A stretch of 64,000 nucleotides of DNA, from assembly GCA_945643635.1 (NCBI GenBank), contig CALZFC010000354.1, positions 853,501 through 917,500 of the forward strand, given 5' to 3'. Shown piece by piece: positions 46,381 to 58,349 of this stretch. A model generated the notes under the pieces. That model did not search any database, had not been told where the DNA came from, and was given only the letters and a program-made list of their open reading frames with translations. The translations under genes were made by a program, and so were the position numbers. Source of the DNA: Allodiplogaster sudhausi. Lineage: Eukaryota; Nematoda; Chromadorea; Rhabditida; Diplogasteridae. Position 1 is the stretch's first letter; every line of letters begins with the position of its first letter.

Positions 46381-47530
46381 TTAGCTTCCAAGTTCATGTG
46401 CGCATTGGTTCTGGAAGAGAACAAATGAACCATGCGCGCACTCTTCAAGAATGTCTACCAAATGCTGCAAAATCTTGAGAAGGGCATGGCGAGTTTGACT
46501 GTGGAAGTCATCAGGATTCTCTTCGTCCTCCGCCTCCAGCTCCAGCTCTTCTAGCTCCTCCTCGTCCTCCTCCTCTTCCTCCCAATCCTGTGCAATGACA
46601 GGGCGATGGCTAATTATATCCTGCTGCAACTACAGTAAGCCGTCCATGATAACTGTCTGTTTAAATGTAATTTAAGAGTCGTCGAACCCATTCAACGTAA
46701 ACGATGGATCCGTCATCCTCGAAAACGTCGCTTTCGTGCTCGAGAAAGCCCTCATTGAACACCGCAGAATCTAAACATATCATTTGCAGCCTGACTCTCC
46801 TTTCTCATCTCTTTTCGGCAATTCATACTACTTATTCTTGCAGGAACTTGCCTGCATCAGAAGTGTGCAGAGAGGCTGTGTCTGGATCGTGTCCTGTCCT
46901 CTCCACCATGGTTCCTCTCCCTCCCTCTCTTCTGCTCCCTCAGACACTGCTTCTCCCTCCCGCCGCCCTCCTTCTCCCGCAGCAGACTCTTCCTCATCAA
47001 CTCTCTCGTGTTCCTCTTCTTCCAACTTTCTCGTTTCGTAGTGGTGGAAGGCCATGGCGATCTCTGAAAACATGATCGTATTAGCAAGACGTTCTTCGTC
47101 TTCAGTATTCAGAAAGAAAATTCAGCCACACGCAAAGACTACCTCCATCTGTCAAGTGCTTGCGATGGCTTAGAAGATCGCAAAGAGCCGCCGCGCCTTC
47201 GGGAGTCTGAAAAAAACCTTCAATTGGGAAGAAAATGCAAGGGAATCATTGAAGGTTTCAAGGGGAAAAGAGGAGAAGAGTGACCGTGTGCTCGAGAACT
47301 CTGATGAGATTGCTGACCCGCTCCTCATCTACGTCTTCTTCCGTCTCAGAAACATCCGTTTAAATGCAACTTTCCGAAATGCCTAATAAATGAATGTGCT
47401 GAATTCTAGCACTTTGAAGCCATTGATCCATTCTTTCTACCTCCTCCATCTTTTGAAAGAGATGCGAACATGAATAGAGAGAAGCGCTGCTCCCGTGCCT
47501 GTCGCTCTCCTCCGCCCTTCCCTCCTCCAT
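46381..47530 (-). CDS. Acidic protein of unknown function
   Basis: Minus-strand exons: about 47533-47442 (possible ATG, MEEGRAEESDRHGS), about 47352-47287 (EERVSNLIRVLEHT), 47207-47143 (TPEGAAALCDLLSHRKHLTD), about 47064-46845 (Glu-rich, AMAFHHYETRKLEEEEHERV), about 46765-46687 (NEGFLEHESDVFEDDGSIVY) and about 46619-46381 (a run of Glu/Asp, then HALLKILQHLVDILEECAHG, ending HELGS and TAA). It is rich in acidic residues with short helical stretches that could be armadillo-like. No enzyme motif is seen. Such proteins are often nuclear or chaperone-like, but that is a guess. 47540-48500 shows no gene. Confidence 0.5.
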
Positions 47531-48576
47531 TCTCTCCTCCGCAACTGTGCTCTGAAATTACGCAAAATAATTTCTTTATTGTAAGAATATTTTCCTAATT
47601 GTAAGACATCTATACGTTTTCCTAATTAGATAAATGATAAAAAGCGATTCCCTCTCGACAATAAATTGAGACGCTGACCTCAAGGCAACCGCCCGCCGAT
47701 GAGAAGACTTGAAGAACTGAAGATGCGGGAATGAGTGCTTTAGTCATAAAGATTTTAAATTTGCAATTAGAATGTAATAAATATGTTAACAAGATGCATT
47801 ATCAAGAGTGCACTTTTTTAAAATTAATATTTGAACACCAAAGTATTAAAGTTCGAAATTCGCAATAGCACTTTTTCTGACGCTGAACGTTTTTCATTAT
47901 GCTTCAATGCAAATTTAATTATGAGGAATGAGAATGGAAAGAAAATGAACGATTGGAAGAATTTCATACAAAAAAAAAAGTAAATTTGTCAAGTTTAGAA
48001 TCAACCATTGCTTCCCATGCTTTCGGGGGGGACAGAAGAACTTTATTTTTCATGGTTATGTTAATTTTTATAAAGTGCGACATTTAGAGATTCTAAACAA
48101 ACATTTTCTCACAAATCTCACGCTCATAGTTATGTGTTAATAGAACATGCAATCCACCTTGCGCTAATGTCAGTGCACCAGGAAGGAAGAATTAAATGAA
48201 CTCCCCCATTGTTCGAAGGAATTGTCATTTAGTACGTGAACGGAGAGCTCGGACGGTCGACCACTCATGCAGTTTTCCGTCGCCTCTTGTCTCGATCTGT
48301 CGGCAGGTTGGAAATCGACGAATGAAATGGAAAGATTCGACTTTAAAAAAATCTCTTAAATTTTTAAGATACTTTCAACATGAAAAAGTTTTCTAAAAAT
48401 TTTTTTTAATGACTTTGCAATTCTTTTTTTTCTGTTCAGAAGAAATACGAGCAATTGACAAAACAGGTTTAAAAATTACTGATATGGTTGATTTACTTCA
48501 AAACGATTAGCAAATATTATTGGCAGAATCGAAGAATATAAGCCAAAATATCAGGTATGAAGTCGTTCCAATTGAG

Positions 48577-49745
48577 TGGTTGCCTGGTTGGCGGGCCTTC
48601 TTGTACTCGCTCTTTGCCTCAAGGCGAAGAAGCCGGAGACAAAAAAATTGTCCGGCTCAAAGGATGCCCCCACGAAGGATTCCGGCAAGAAGGGCAAGAA
48701 GGATCCTGACACGTATACATACGGCACAGAGCTCAAGAGCCTGCCTCAGGTGAAAAGCTGCACGAAATCGAAAATTTTAAAGCCTTTATGAGGCAAAAGA
48801 TCAATCAACTTTTCTCTACATTTTATTCAAAGTTCAACGCAGGAAAAACTATCACTTTAGCGATAGTAGAAGAAATAGGTATATTGTTTTACAGTAATGT
48901 GATTGATTTTTCAGTCATTCTCCGATGTGAATCTCCCGCAGCCGCCAAATCATACGGTTTGATTTTTTTTATGCTGATTATTTTCTTTGTAAAATTCCAT
49001 AACAAAAATTGCAACCATTACTTCAGCTGCATAAAAAAAATGATGCATCAACATATATATATATATATATATATTAGCCTAATTTTCAAAGTGTTTAGAA
49101 ATGCCTAAAGTTTTATTGTGTTTTAATGTACAAACAATTTATGGTTAGTAAAAAAATAAATAATAATGTGAATAATAATTAATAATAATAAAAATAAATA
49201 ATAATAATTAATTATGATAATTAATAATAATAAGAATTGAATTTGTAGCAAGACGCCTTCGGCATGACGGGCGAATTGACCAAATCGGACGCAACGGACA
49301 CGTCCATGGGAAACACGATGGAACGGAAGCAGGTTAGTATTTTTTCTCTTTTTTTTAAATAAAAATAAGAAATATATTTTAAAACGGAAAAAATATAAAT
49401 AAATTCACTAAAAGAATATAAATCTTTAAATTGAAAATTGTTCTCATTCTAAGGCGAAGAAAGAAGAGAAGGAGCCGGAGGAGCGGGATGACGCAGACAA
49501 GAATCCCAGTGTTAGTCTACAGCTGTCTTTAAAATACTTTGAGAGAAATAAAATTGTTTAACATTTTTAGACCTGCAAAAGTATTCAACATTTCTTTTGG
49601 AATGCAAATATATTTTCTGAAGGTCAATTATTGAAGCGATCATAGAAAGCATTAATAAAATTTTGCTTAGGAAATGCCGGAACCGCCTGCGTCAAAGTGC
49701 AAGAAAGCCGCTAAGAATGCCGCTAAGACGGTCAATTACTATTAA
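48577..49745 (+). CDS. Small lysine-rich single-pass membrane protein
   Basis: Four exons join in phase 0: about 48577-48749, 49249-49332, 49454-49510, 49671-49745, ending in TAA after KTVNYY. The first visible exon has a hydrophobic segment (VAWLAGLLVLALCL) followed by a lysine-rich part (KAKKPETKKLSGSKD, SGKKGKKDPDTYTYGTELKS). The later exons are hydrophilic and charged (KKEEKEPEERDDADK). Donors are GTTAGT twice. The upstream part with the start codon is not identified: a TGA at 48573 closes the frame. It could be a signal-anchored extracellular or tail-type membrane protein. No family recognised. Confidence 0.6.
49053..49074. repeat. (AT)n microsatellite
   Basis: About ten AT units in intron 1 of the lysine-rich protein gene, followed by AT-rich DNA (49140-49245) with repeated AATAATAAT. 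Confidence 0.9.
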
Positions 49746-50460
49746 TTACTTTTTTTTCTACAGTTGAAGCGAGTTAGGACAAAGTTCATCCAACTACAGT
49801 AATATTTCTAGTATTCATTTCGTTCCGTTTATTGCAGAATGTCTGCACGTCCAAGCGCTCGGTTTTCCTCTGAGCGAGCGAATGAGAGAGCACAGAGAAA
49901 GAGAGAGAAACATTTTGTCTCTTCTTCTCTCGCCGCGAGAGAGTGTGCCTTCTTTTCCAATCCCTATCGTCGAATCCCCAATGGTTCGGCCAAAGTAAAC
50001 GGCACCGAAATGTTGGCAAGTGTATATTTCTGTTCTGACATGACATCTCAACTGGTAATACAGCTGTTTTTTTCTTCAAAAGAATAATAAAAAATCTGAC
50101 TAAAAGAGTTGGAATGGAGATCACAGTGCAACCTACTTTCTGTATTGAAATACAGGTACATCTATTGCATCTAAATAAGGCGGCTAGAGCCGTAGCTAAC
50201 GTTCTACTTGAAGTTTCACGCTACTTTTACATGTATGAAAATCAAGATGCGCAATTAAATTAAAAGCTGAAACTTCATCAGTACATAAAGATAGCAACAG
50301 TGGTACACACGTCCTATTTAATTCTGAATTACTCTTCGATATCTTTTATTTTGATTCTATGTACTTTCTGTAATCTTCCCAATGGCATGTTCAAGAAAAT
50401 GAGGCCATTCATTAAGGAGCAAATTAGAACTTTATATATTTTTTGCTTCTTTTGTTTCAG

Positions 50461-53270
50461 ATTCCTCCGCCGTTTCTTCTTCTATGACGTTTTGCCGGAA
50501 GTAGAAGAACGAAAACAAGGGTGCATACACCCACTGACATATCGGATTTATTTATATGCACCCAAAGGCGTATCAACTTTCGCCATGTGAACGCCGTACA
50601 TTTCACCTACCCATATGTTTACGGCCTTTGGAACGTAACACTACCCATGTATCGTTCACTTCATGCAGTCGGTGGAGTTGGACTCTTGAATCGGTGTGTT
50701 TTACTCGTTTGCTAATAACTCTCTCTTTTCCTTCACAAGCAATTCGATGGAATCGGTAAAGTTGTTTCGCGTCGGTTTCTACAGCCACCTCGAGGTCTAC
50801 TTTGAGCGGAACAGGTTTACAGGCAAGCTCAGTGGCATCCTGCACGAACCCTATCGTATTGTTGCGAGTAAATTCGGAATGCGGCCTGAGATGATACAAG
50901 CAGTTGAAGGTAAGTTTTAATAATGTACTGAAATTTGACAATATTAAAAAAAAAAAAAAATTCAAATTAAAGAACCAAAAGCGTAAGTCATGTCCGGCCA
51001 ATACGTGGAGGCCTTTCACGAACTCCAAGTTGGCCGACTGGATGCCATTGCCATGGGCCATATCTTTCTGATGCCCGACATGGCGAAACGCTTCAAGACT
51101 GTCTACTTCTTTCACGACAGTGTACATAAAAGCTATTCACAAAGTTTTAAAAAAATAAATAAATAAAATGCTAGCAGTAAACCACTTGTAAATGATGAAA
51201 ATTGAGCATTAAAAAAAATTTCTTCTCAAAACTTCCTTTACTTAAAGGAAGTATACGGCGAATCACTATACAGTAGCGCTAGAGAGCAAGTTTGAATGCG
51301 CGCGCTCATAAAGTTGCCTGTCGCTCGGTCGAGAGAGCATGTGAAAAAGGAGGGCGGCTCTGACCTACCGAAGCTAATTCTCTACCCGCCAGTTTTCGCG
51401 TTACTATTGCTCAGAAAAAAAATTTAAAAAAAAATTAAGGTTTTTTTTTATTGCTCAGAACGTAATGAAAGAAAATCGCTCAAACTTTCTGTACATACGT
51501 TTTACGCCAAGACGAATATGTTCATATAGAATACCTCCTTAAACGCCTTTTTTTGGTTCGGCCTCTACTTGCCTCGACGCAGCCATCCGAATGCTATGCA
51601 CACGCTTCAAAATATTCTCGTCTACCCGCCACTTGTGCTCTTGACAATTCTCGCCATCTATTTAACGGTCTCCATCGTGCAAGCGATGCATTCGAGGATT
51701 CAACGTGGACGACAACCACAACGGCAAACTGGTGGTACGTGCCATGCAATTAAAGGAGGGCGATCACCGAAAAATAGTAAATGCAGGTTCGAATTGCCGC
51801 GTCTGCCCTGTGATTCCTCACTCTGATTCTCGCGTGCTATTTCGCAGGTCGCACAAACCCGTTGCGTGGAAATGGCAGGGGTGAATGAGAGTGGGAAGGA
51901 CTGCGGCAATTTGAAATATCACATAATTTTTCGGAGATCGCCCTCCTTTAAAAGGAAGAACCAAAAATTATCAAATTAAATAGCATCACAATAGTCTGGC
52001 AGGCGATTAATGCAGACATTCGATCGTTCTTCATCTTCACAACAAGTCTACTTTATGGCCTGTTCGTGCTGACGTCACGAACATTTAGCGATTTTTATCA
52101 GGCGAAATTTAACGTCCAAGCGATTGCTCCACAACGCGAGAGATGGTCAAGGAGAACTCATGCTAGATATAGACTTGCAAACTGTTGCGAATAAAATAAT
52201 GTTCAACGAGAAAGTCTTCGCTTTTAGGACGTTCGATACGGTAGTCGCCGCCTTGAGAAAAGGAGCACTTCGAATGTTGAATTCCTTCATAGCGTTGAAC
52301 GACCAAGAAGTGAGCCATTTTATCCATGTCGAATAATAGAGTCTATCTTACAATATGGGTATTGCCCTTAATCGATAAGCATTTTATTCCCTCTTTTTGC
52401 TGTTGTATTTTGAATCATGGTGAACTCGTTTTATCTTGTATGCTTCAGCTAAAGTTCTACTTTGGCGACACTCCGGAGTGCAATCGACTGATTGACATCA
52501 AAAACATTGACGAGGTCCTCGAGATCCTGTGCACCGGCGACCGTAACGTTGCCGTCATCTTTAAACTCCATCTTATCAAGCTGCACCTGAGAAGGCAGCT
52601 GTGCATTCTGGACGAGTTAGACGCGCGATTTTCGTTTTTTGTTTTTTTTTAATCGATAGTCTCTGTTCTTTCGTCTCGTTAATAGATACAATGTGATAAA
52701 TCTGCGAATACATACATAAGTGTATTTCCAGGATTCCGGCCAACTTCAATTCGATGCTGTCGAATGCATTCTCACTGCGGAATGAGAATCCTGGCCTGCT
52801 ACTTTTCAATAGAAACGTCTCCACGAAGATGATTGAATCTTTTCAAAGCGTCATTCTCAGGATTTTCTTAGAAGACGCAGTTCGCATTTTGTTGCATGCG
52901 CGCAAAACTATTTTGGCTTGGAAAAGAATGTTAAATAAGCAAACGTGCATATAAGAATATTAATAGCACTTTTCAATTCAACATCTTGAGATGAAAACCT
53001 TTCTGATAACGAGGTTCACTCATACGTTTCGCTTTACCGATCCATTGAGGGTTCAGCGTGTTCAAGAAGACATTCTTAGGTATACATACATAGCAATTCT
53101 AATTTTATTAGTTTTTTTCTGCATGGATAAATAAATACCCTTATTTTTTCAGAATGAGCTTCTTTGGCGAACTGATTCCAATTTTTCTGCCTCTCTTCGG
53201 CATTTCTCTCATTGTTCTTCTCGTTGAGTTACTTTTGAGAAAGCTTCGAAATATATGCCATTTCGTGTGA
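50461..53270 (+). CDS. Divergent ionotropic glutamate receptor-like (IR/iGluR) channel subunit
   Basis: A ligand-gated channel subunit by architecture. Exons: 50461-50520, 50568-50693, 50740-50909, 50988-51121, about 51530-51734, about 51993-52075, about 52119-52309, 52449-52639, about 52732-52847, about 52990-53090, 53153-53270 (TGA). Order of parts: an S1-like region with MIQAVEGVMSGQYVEAFHEL and GRLDAIAMGHIFL; TM1 (VYPPLVLLTILAIYLTVSIV); a second membrane segment (RSFFIFTTSLLYGLFVL) at the pore/TM3 position; an S2-like region (DIDLQTVANKIMFNEKVFAF, then RNVAVIF); and TM4 near the end (PLFGISLIVLLVELLLRKL). The segment just before TM4 (DPLRVQRVQEDILRMSFFGE) also suits the family. Signature residues for glutamate binding are not evident, as in divergent IRs. 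The frame around 52080-52120 and the start are unresolved. Two TTAA MITEs flank the TM1 exon. Confidence 0.6.
51242..51542. mobile_element. TTAA MITE next to the TM1 exon of the iGluR-like gene
   Basis: TTAA at 51242-51245 and 51539-51542. It is in inverted orientation to 11090-11374 and 21339-21623 (GCGCGCTCATAAAGTTGCCT, GTCGCTCGGTCGAGAGAGCA). It is longer by an A/T-rich duplication near 51415-51455. The only AG I see upstream of the TM1 exon in the right phase is CATATAG at 51523-51529, inside the element. Confidence 0.85.
51750..51951. mobile_element. Second TTAA MITE family, downstream of the TM1 exon
   Basis: TTAA at 51750-51753 and 51948-51951 with near-perfect 22-bp inverted ends: AAGGAGGGCGATCACCGAAA and, in reverse, AAGGAGGGCGATCTCCGAAA. 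The body is unlike the 285-bp family. It is in the intron right after the TM1 exon. Confidence 0.85.
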
Positions 53271-53299
53271 TAAATCGTCTCATAAAATTGATCTACTAA

Positions 53300-54150
53300 A
53301 CACTTCCTTGTTTAGCTTTTGGAACACTTTGTATAGGCCATTAGGCGCACATTCCGAACTGCTCTATAAAATAGAAGTAAAATTAAAAACCTGAGAAAAA
53401 TATTCATAGGATGTTTTGTACGTATTTTTGACCTTAACACACTCTCTCTTATCGTTAGAAGCCAAAAAGTATTGAAAATACTTGCAGCATTGCTGAGATA
53501 TGAGTATACTGAAAATTCAAAATCTCGTAACGGCGTGGCTCCAAGGCGCTCGAGCAGCTAAGAGTCTTGATTTCTTCAGCAATCAATACAACTAGGTAAT
53601 TCATCTCTAAGGTAGTTAACTTTTCACCGTGAGATTTCACTTTAATTTTACACGTAGGAAAATCAAGAAACATAAATATGCAAATGAGCTGAATAAACTT
53701 CTAGCAGTAAATAACGATAGCGATCAGTAGCACACAACATAGCAGACAACACAGATTCATACCGTCACACTAGCAATAAGCAATTAGTGACATATTTCAT
53801 TATATGTAAACCAAAAATGAAGGACTCGAGCGATCAATGAAACCTTTCATAGAGAAGAACCCCATTAAAATGAGCACCCTAGGTTTGCCGGGTTTAGGAA
53901 GACGGATCTTCAAAGTGATATGTCAGCGTCATTTCCAGCGCTCCTTCTACAAAATGTTCGCTGGCACTATGATAGCTTTGTCATTTTCAGGCTTGTCTGC
54001 ATTTGTACCACATCTTTTATATCGTTAAAATAACTTCAATTTATTGGCACATTCCGAATAATTTACACAATAAAATGCAGAAATAACGTCAACGAAGCAA
54101 ATACGATTAGAAAAAGAAGTAAAGGATGAAGAAGAACAAGAAGGGAAGCA
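53300..54150. other. Intergenic DNA without visible gene
   Basis: Between the end of the iGluR-like gene and the convergent coiled-coil gene. An open plus stretch at 53837-54028 has a hydrophobic end but no splice partners or repeats in paralogous places, so I do not call it. Confidence 0.4.
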
Positions 54151-54162
54151 GAGAGGAAAGAC

Positions 54163-54168
54163 TTTATT
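54163..54168 (-). terminator. Polyadenylation signal of the coiled-coil gene
   Basis: TTTATT on the plus strand is AATAAA on the minus strand, 26 bp after the minus-strand stop at 54196-54194. Confidence 0.65.
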
Positions 54169-54193
54169 GATTCGTCCTATCGATCGCTCGTGT

Positions 54194-55895
54194 CTACATA
54201 ATTGTGTCATTTCCGTTAGTCCGCTGCTGCCGTCGCTGAGCCGATTCGGGAGACCTGCAATCAAGCAATAATTCAATCAATAAATTAATCAATTAATCAA
54301 TAAATAAGTCAATAAATTAATCAATAAATAAATCAATAAATTAAATAATAAATACGTATTAAAAAACCCTGTTATAGTGTATTTTCGTGTTGAGAATGTC
54401 ATCGGCGTCATCGTCGGCGTCCATCTGAAGAATGCGCGCCTTCTCTGGCGGCTGCGAGTTGCGGCGCGCCGCCAGAATCGAGCGTAGCTCCTCGTGGACG
54501 CCGCGTCCGACGACGCCATTTAGGCCGACGCCGCGACCTTTATTATATTTATTTTTAAAATTTAAATTTATAGTCGTATATTTTTCGTTTGTAATAATTA
54601 ACATATGTATGTACTATGTACATATATGTATTTACATATGTATGTAGGTTTGTATGCATTTGAGTTTATGCTTATTTCTAAATTAATTACGGAAATTGAA
54701 TCCAAGTATATGTTTTACACATGCGAGTTGCCTCGTTATTCTGCTGGTATACATTGTAGTTTCAATAGAATTCTCGATCTTTCAGAGGAATACAATTGCA
54801 ACGGATGGTAGACAATTTTCCAAGGACTTTTCATAGGCCGTTTCTTTTTCTTTCTCTTTATTTCCTCTAATTTGCGACTTTTTCACAATTTTATTTATAT
54901 ATCTCTAATTGCTTTTTCTCTCTCTCCAATCAATGACTTTTCTTATAGACTGACTTCGTCGCCAGCGTGTGCCTTCTCCAATTAAATCTGCCTTTCCAGC
55001 TGCAACCCGGTCTTCATTCTGAACAATCTCACATTATTACTGTTTGTTATTATTGCTTATTTCTTATAAAATTCAAATAAATTACGATTGAGTGTTGAGC
55101 TCCTTTAAGTAAAGGACCAGTCAGAAAAAGAAGACTTACCATTGAGGTTAGCGAAGTTGCCGCTAGAATTTCGTCACCCGTCTCGCTCCAATTTCTCTCT
55201 TTTCTCTCATCACGCAGTAGCCGGTCGTATTCTGCGTCTTCTTCTCCTGAAACCATCCTTCTTTTGATCTATGCTACAGTAACCAGTGATAGGAACTTTC
55301 GGAAGGTACCCAAAATGCCCTATAAAATTGATCATATTGTGCTTTTCCGCGAAGAACTCAAGTTCATTTGGTTCACATATTTAGATTTAGGCACTCGGGG
55401 TTTACCCATAATCGAATAGAAAAATGTACCGATTCTGGAATCAAAAACGTTAATTTTTGAGATATCGGAGATTGGTGCAGTGTCAGTCAATGCAGTTTCC
55501 ACTACAACAACAACAAAAAAACTCTCACTTCTCGACGTCGCTGCCACGGTGGACGGTCGTTGCTGTCTCGGCATTGGTTTTGGGGGCTCTGCTGGCTGGC
55601 GTCTGATGGGCGGTGAGGGCAGAGCCGGATGAGAGGGTGTCGTGGAGGGCGTGGTCGACGGCGTCATGGAGGACGCGTCGTCTGGGCCATGGTGGTGGTC
55701 CTCCTCTGCCTCTTCTACCTCCTCGTCGTCCTCTTCGTCCTCTTCCTCGTGTTGGCGCCTACCTCGCCGATCCTCGGATGCGTCTGCGCCAGATGATGAC
55801 GTCATCGAGTGTGTCTCATTATGTTGACCATCATTCTGCTGCTGCTGCTGCTGTTCGGCGAGTTGGAGACGAACGAACTCTGAAGGAGGAAAATA

Positions 55896-55952
<57 letters not shown>

Positions 55953-56966
55953 TGTAAAAAAAAAATGTTTATCTAAAAATTTGTTTCCTCAATATGGCTA
56001 TTGTACGTTATTTGGTAGGAACTTCCGGAAGAATATATAAATGAGGACAGAGAAGAAAAATTGTTTTAAAATTTTTTATTTAAAAAAAATGAACCCTCGA
56101 GCGAGGTGACGCGTTCTTTCGCCGCGGCGACCTCCGCTTCGAGCGCCGCAATGCGCATCTCCTTGCGCGTGCACAGCGACGACGCCGAGTCGGCGCGCTC
56201 CGACTCGCGGAGAAGATCGAGACGCTGATAAATACCGTCCACAAAAAAACTAGCATTTGAATTGGCGCCTTTTAGCCTGGCATGACCGCGTGAAATTGAT
56301 TGAGTCTTGTGCTCCTTCTAGAAGATGAAAAAAATTCAAATCATAGATATTGAAAAGCGAACTAAAGTAAAAGTACTTTTTTTCTTACAAAGAAGGAGAT
56401 TGAAAAGCGATGTTACCGTATTCTTGAGTTCGTGTAGAGTCTCTCTTAGCTGCAACCGCAGCGCGTCGTCGCCCGCGTGGAGTGAGAAGCCGTCGTCTGC
56501 CGCGTCGCCCACCGCGTCGCTTGCCGCCCCGGGTGCGGCGTGCAGGCGAGCGGCACGCTCTTCTTCCAGCTCGCGCGCCAGGTCTGCGCAGCGCATCTCG
56601 CTTTGGGACAACTGAAAAAAAGATGGATAAATTTTCGCACCAAAATCAAATTTTAAAAAGTGAGGCGAATCACTCATTCGTTGCAAATGAAATAATAAGA
56701 GAGCGAGAGAGACTAGGAGAGAGTGAGCAAGAGAGTGAGAGATATCAAGATAACTAAAGAGAGAAAGAGAGAGAGAGAGCGAGAGAGATAAAGAGAGAGA
56801 GAGAGAGAGAGAGAGTGGCAGAGATAACAACCTCTCTGTTCAGATGATGCAGATTGAGCACGACCGTCTGGAATCGACCGGCCATCTCGGCCAGCTCGGA
56901 CTCGCAGCCCACGCAGCGATGACTGCCACGGGGGCAGGCGGCATCACGAGTGCCGATGGAGCTCAG
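54194..56966 (-). CDS. Coiled-coil protein with acidic and proline-rich middle, C-terminal part
   Basis: Minus exons: about 56963-56832 (RCVGCESELAEMAGRFQTVV), about 56612-56418 (QSEMRCADLARELEEERAAR, then LQLRETLHELKN), about 56230-56097 (RLDLLRESERADSASS, ALEAEVAAAKERVTSLE), about 55880-55535 (LQLAEQQQQQQ, a Glu/Asp run, then a Pro/Thr-rich stretch), 55246-55140 (AEYDRLLRDERKERNW, donor GTAAGT), about 54540-54371 (EELRSILAARRNSQPPEKAR, DADDDADDILNT) and about 54255-54194 (SPESAQRRQQRTNGNDTIM, stop). Helical heptad sequence dominates the first part. It is probably a cytoskeletal or trafficking scaffold; I cannot name it. Upstream exons may lie in the GA-rich DNA beyond 57000. The gene is convergent with the iGluR-like gene. 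Confidence 0.65.
55895..55949. repeat. (TA)n microsatellite
   Basis: About 25 TA units in the intron just upstream (gene sense) of exon 55880-55535. Confidence 0.9.
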
Positions 56967-57016
<50 letters not shown>

Positions 57017-57110
57017 GAGAGAGTGAGGGAGAGAGATAGTGAGAGATGGGTAGAGTGAGAGAAAAAGAGAGGTGTAGAGAGAGAGATAGATAGAGCTAAT
57101 AAGATAGAGG
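56694..57110. repeat. (GA)n tracts in coiled-coil gene introns
   Basis: Two GA blocks (56694-56815 and 56968-57110) on either side of the exon 56963-56832. They read as CT in the gene's transcript. Confidence 0.85.
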
Positions 57111-57479
57111 GAAAGAGAAAAAGAAGCAGAGGAAGAGAGAAGGAATAATTGATAGACAACGACAGCAATTGTTAATGTCTGTGCCTGATCCTTCTATACT
57201 TTTAGTTTACCGTAAACAAATTATGACGCATTTCATTTTGTATAAAAACAAATTCTTTTAATAAATGCTAGTATGTGTAAACCAGTAGTAATTCAGCCCA
57301 ACAGGCAGAAGTGAACGGTGTGATTATTCTTAATCAAGTGACGTTTGCTACATGATTGTTACGCATATTTATACACAAATACATTTGTGTATCTTAACTA
57401 TTCTACTTTAACAGCTTTTGCTGTCTAGCAGAAATGTGCATATCTTCATATGTATGTACATGGGCACTGCAAAGGTTTG

Positions 57480-58312
57480 AGATCCAGGAAACGAAAGAGA
57501 GAGAAAAACAACAATTATAACTTTTCTAACCACGCTCCGCGGGACGCAGCCGACCGAGAGTGTCGAGCCTTGTGATGGTCGACGGCGCGAGGAATCTCTG
57601 CGGGATGCGGTGTTCTTCATGTTCTTCCTCTCGCACTTCTCTCTCTCTCTCTCAGTGCCCCTCTCTCTCCTTCTTTCTCTCTGCCTCATCATCGTCTCGT
57701 TCTCTTTCTCTCTCCAACGTTTGTCTCTCTTCATTTCCTTTTATGACTTCATTGGCCTTCTCAAGTGTACCTAGATTGCGGCCGTGGTTGAACCGGCTGA
57801 AGACTGATCGTTTTCACGTTCGTTGATGCTGACGTGCCCATTGCTTATGAGGAGTGATGGAGATTGAGAGAAGTGGGAGGGAGAGAGAAAGGAGAGAAAG
57901 AGTCAGAGAGAGGAGAGAGATAGGGTGAGAGAGAGACTCAGAGAAAGAGAGAAAGAGAGAGAGACGAGAGACGAGAGAGTCAGAGAACGAGAGGGGGGAT
58001 TTCCCCGGATGTCCTCCCTTCTCCTCCTTTCCTCGTCACCGTCTCTTCACGACTCGCATTGCTTCTTCGCACTCCAACACCCGTTCACATCTCGCTCGCT
58101 GCAATTTATTCGCATTTACGAGGAATCGAGAAAGTGACATAAAGTTGGGAGAGGGAGAGGGAGCAAGAGAGATAAAGAGAGAGAGCGATATAAAGAGAGA
58201 GAGATAAGGAGAGAAAGAGATAAAGATAGAGAGAGATAAAGAGAGAGAGAGAGAGAGATAAAGAGAGTGAGAGAGCGATAAAGAGAAATGCTGATGTAGA
58301 GAAAGAAAGAAC

Positions 58313-58349
<37 letters not shown>

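Noticed and set aside
46845..46851. A GC-AG intron (CAG/GCAAGT) in the acidic gene
   Set aside because: A normal GT donor four bases further (GCAA/GTTCCT) gives a better phase with the next exon, so the GC donor is not needed.
46704..47075. Plus-strand Ser/Leu/Pro-rich frame
   Set aside because: It is the antisense of Glu-rich exons of the minus-strand acidic gene, which have splice sites and a terminal stop.
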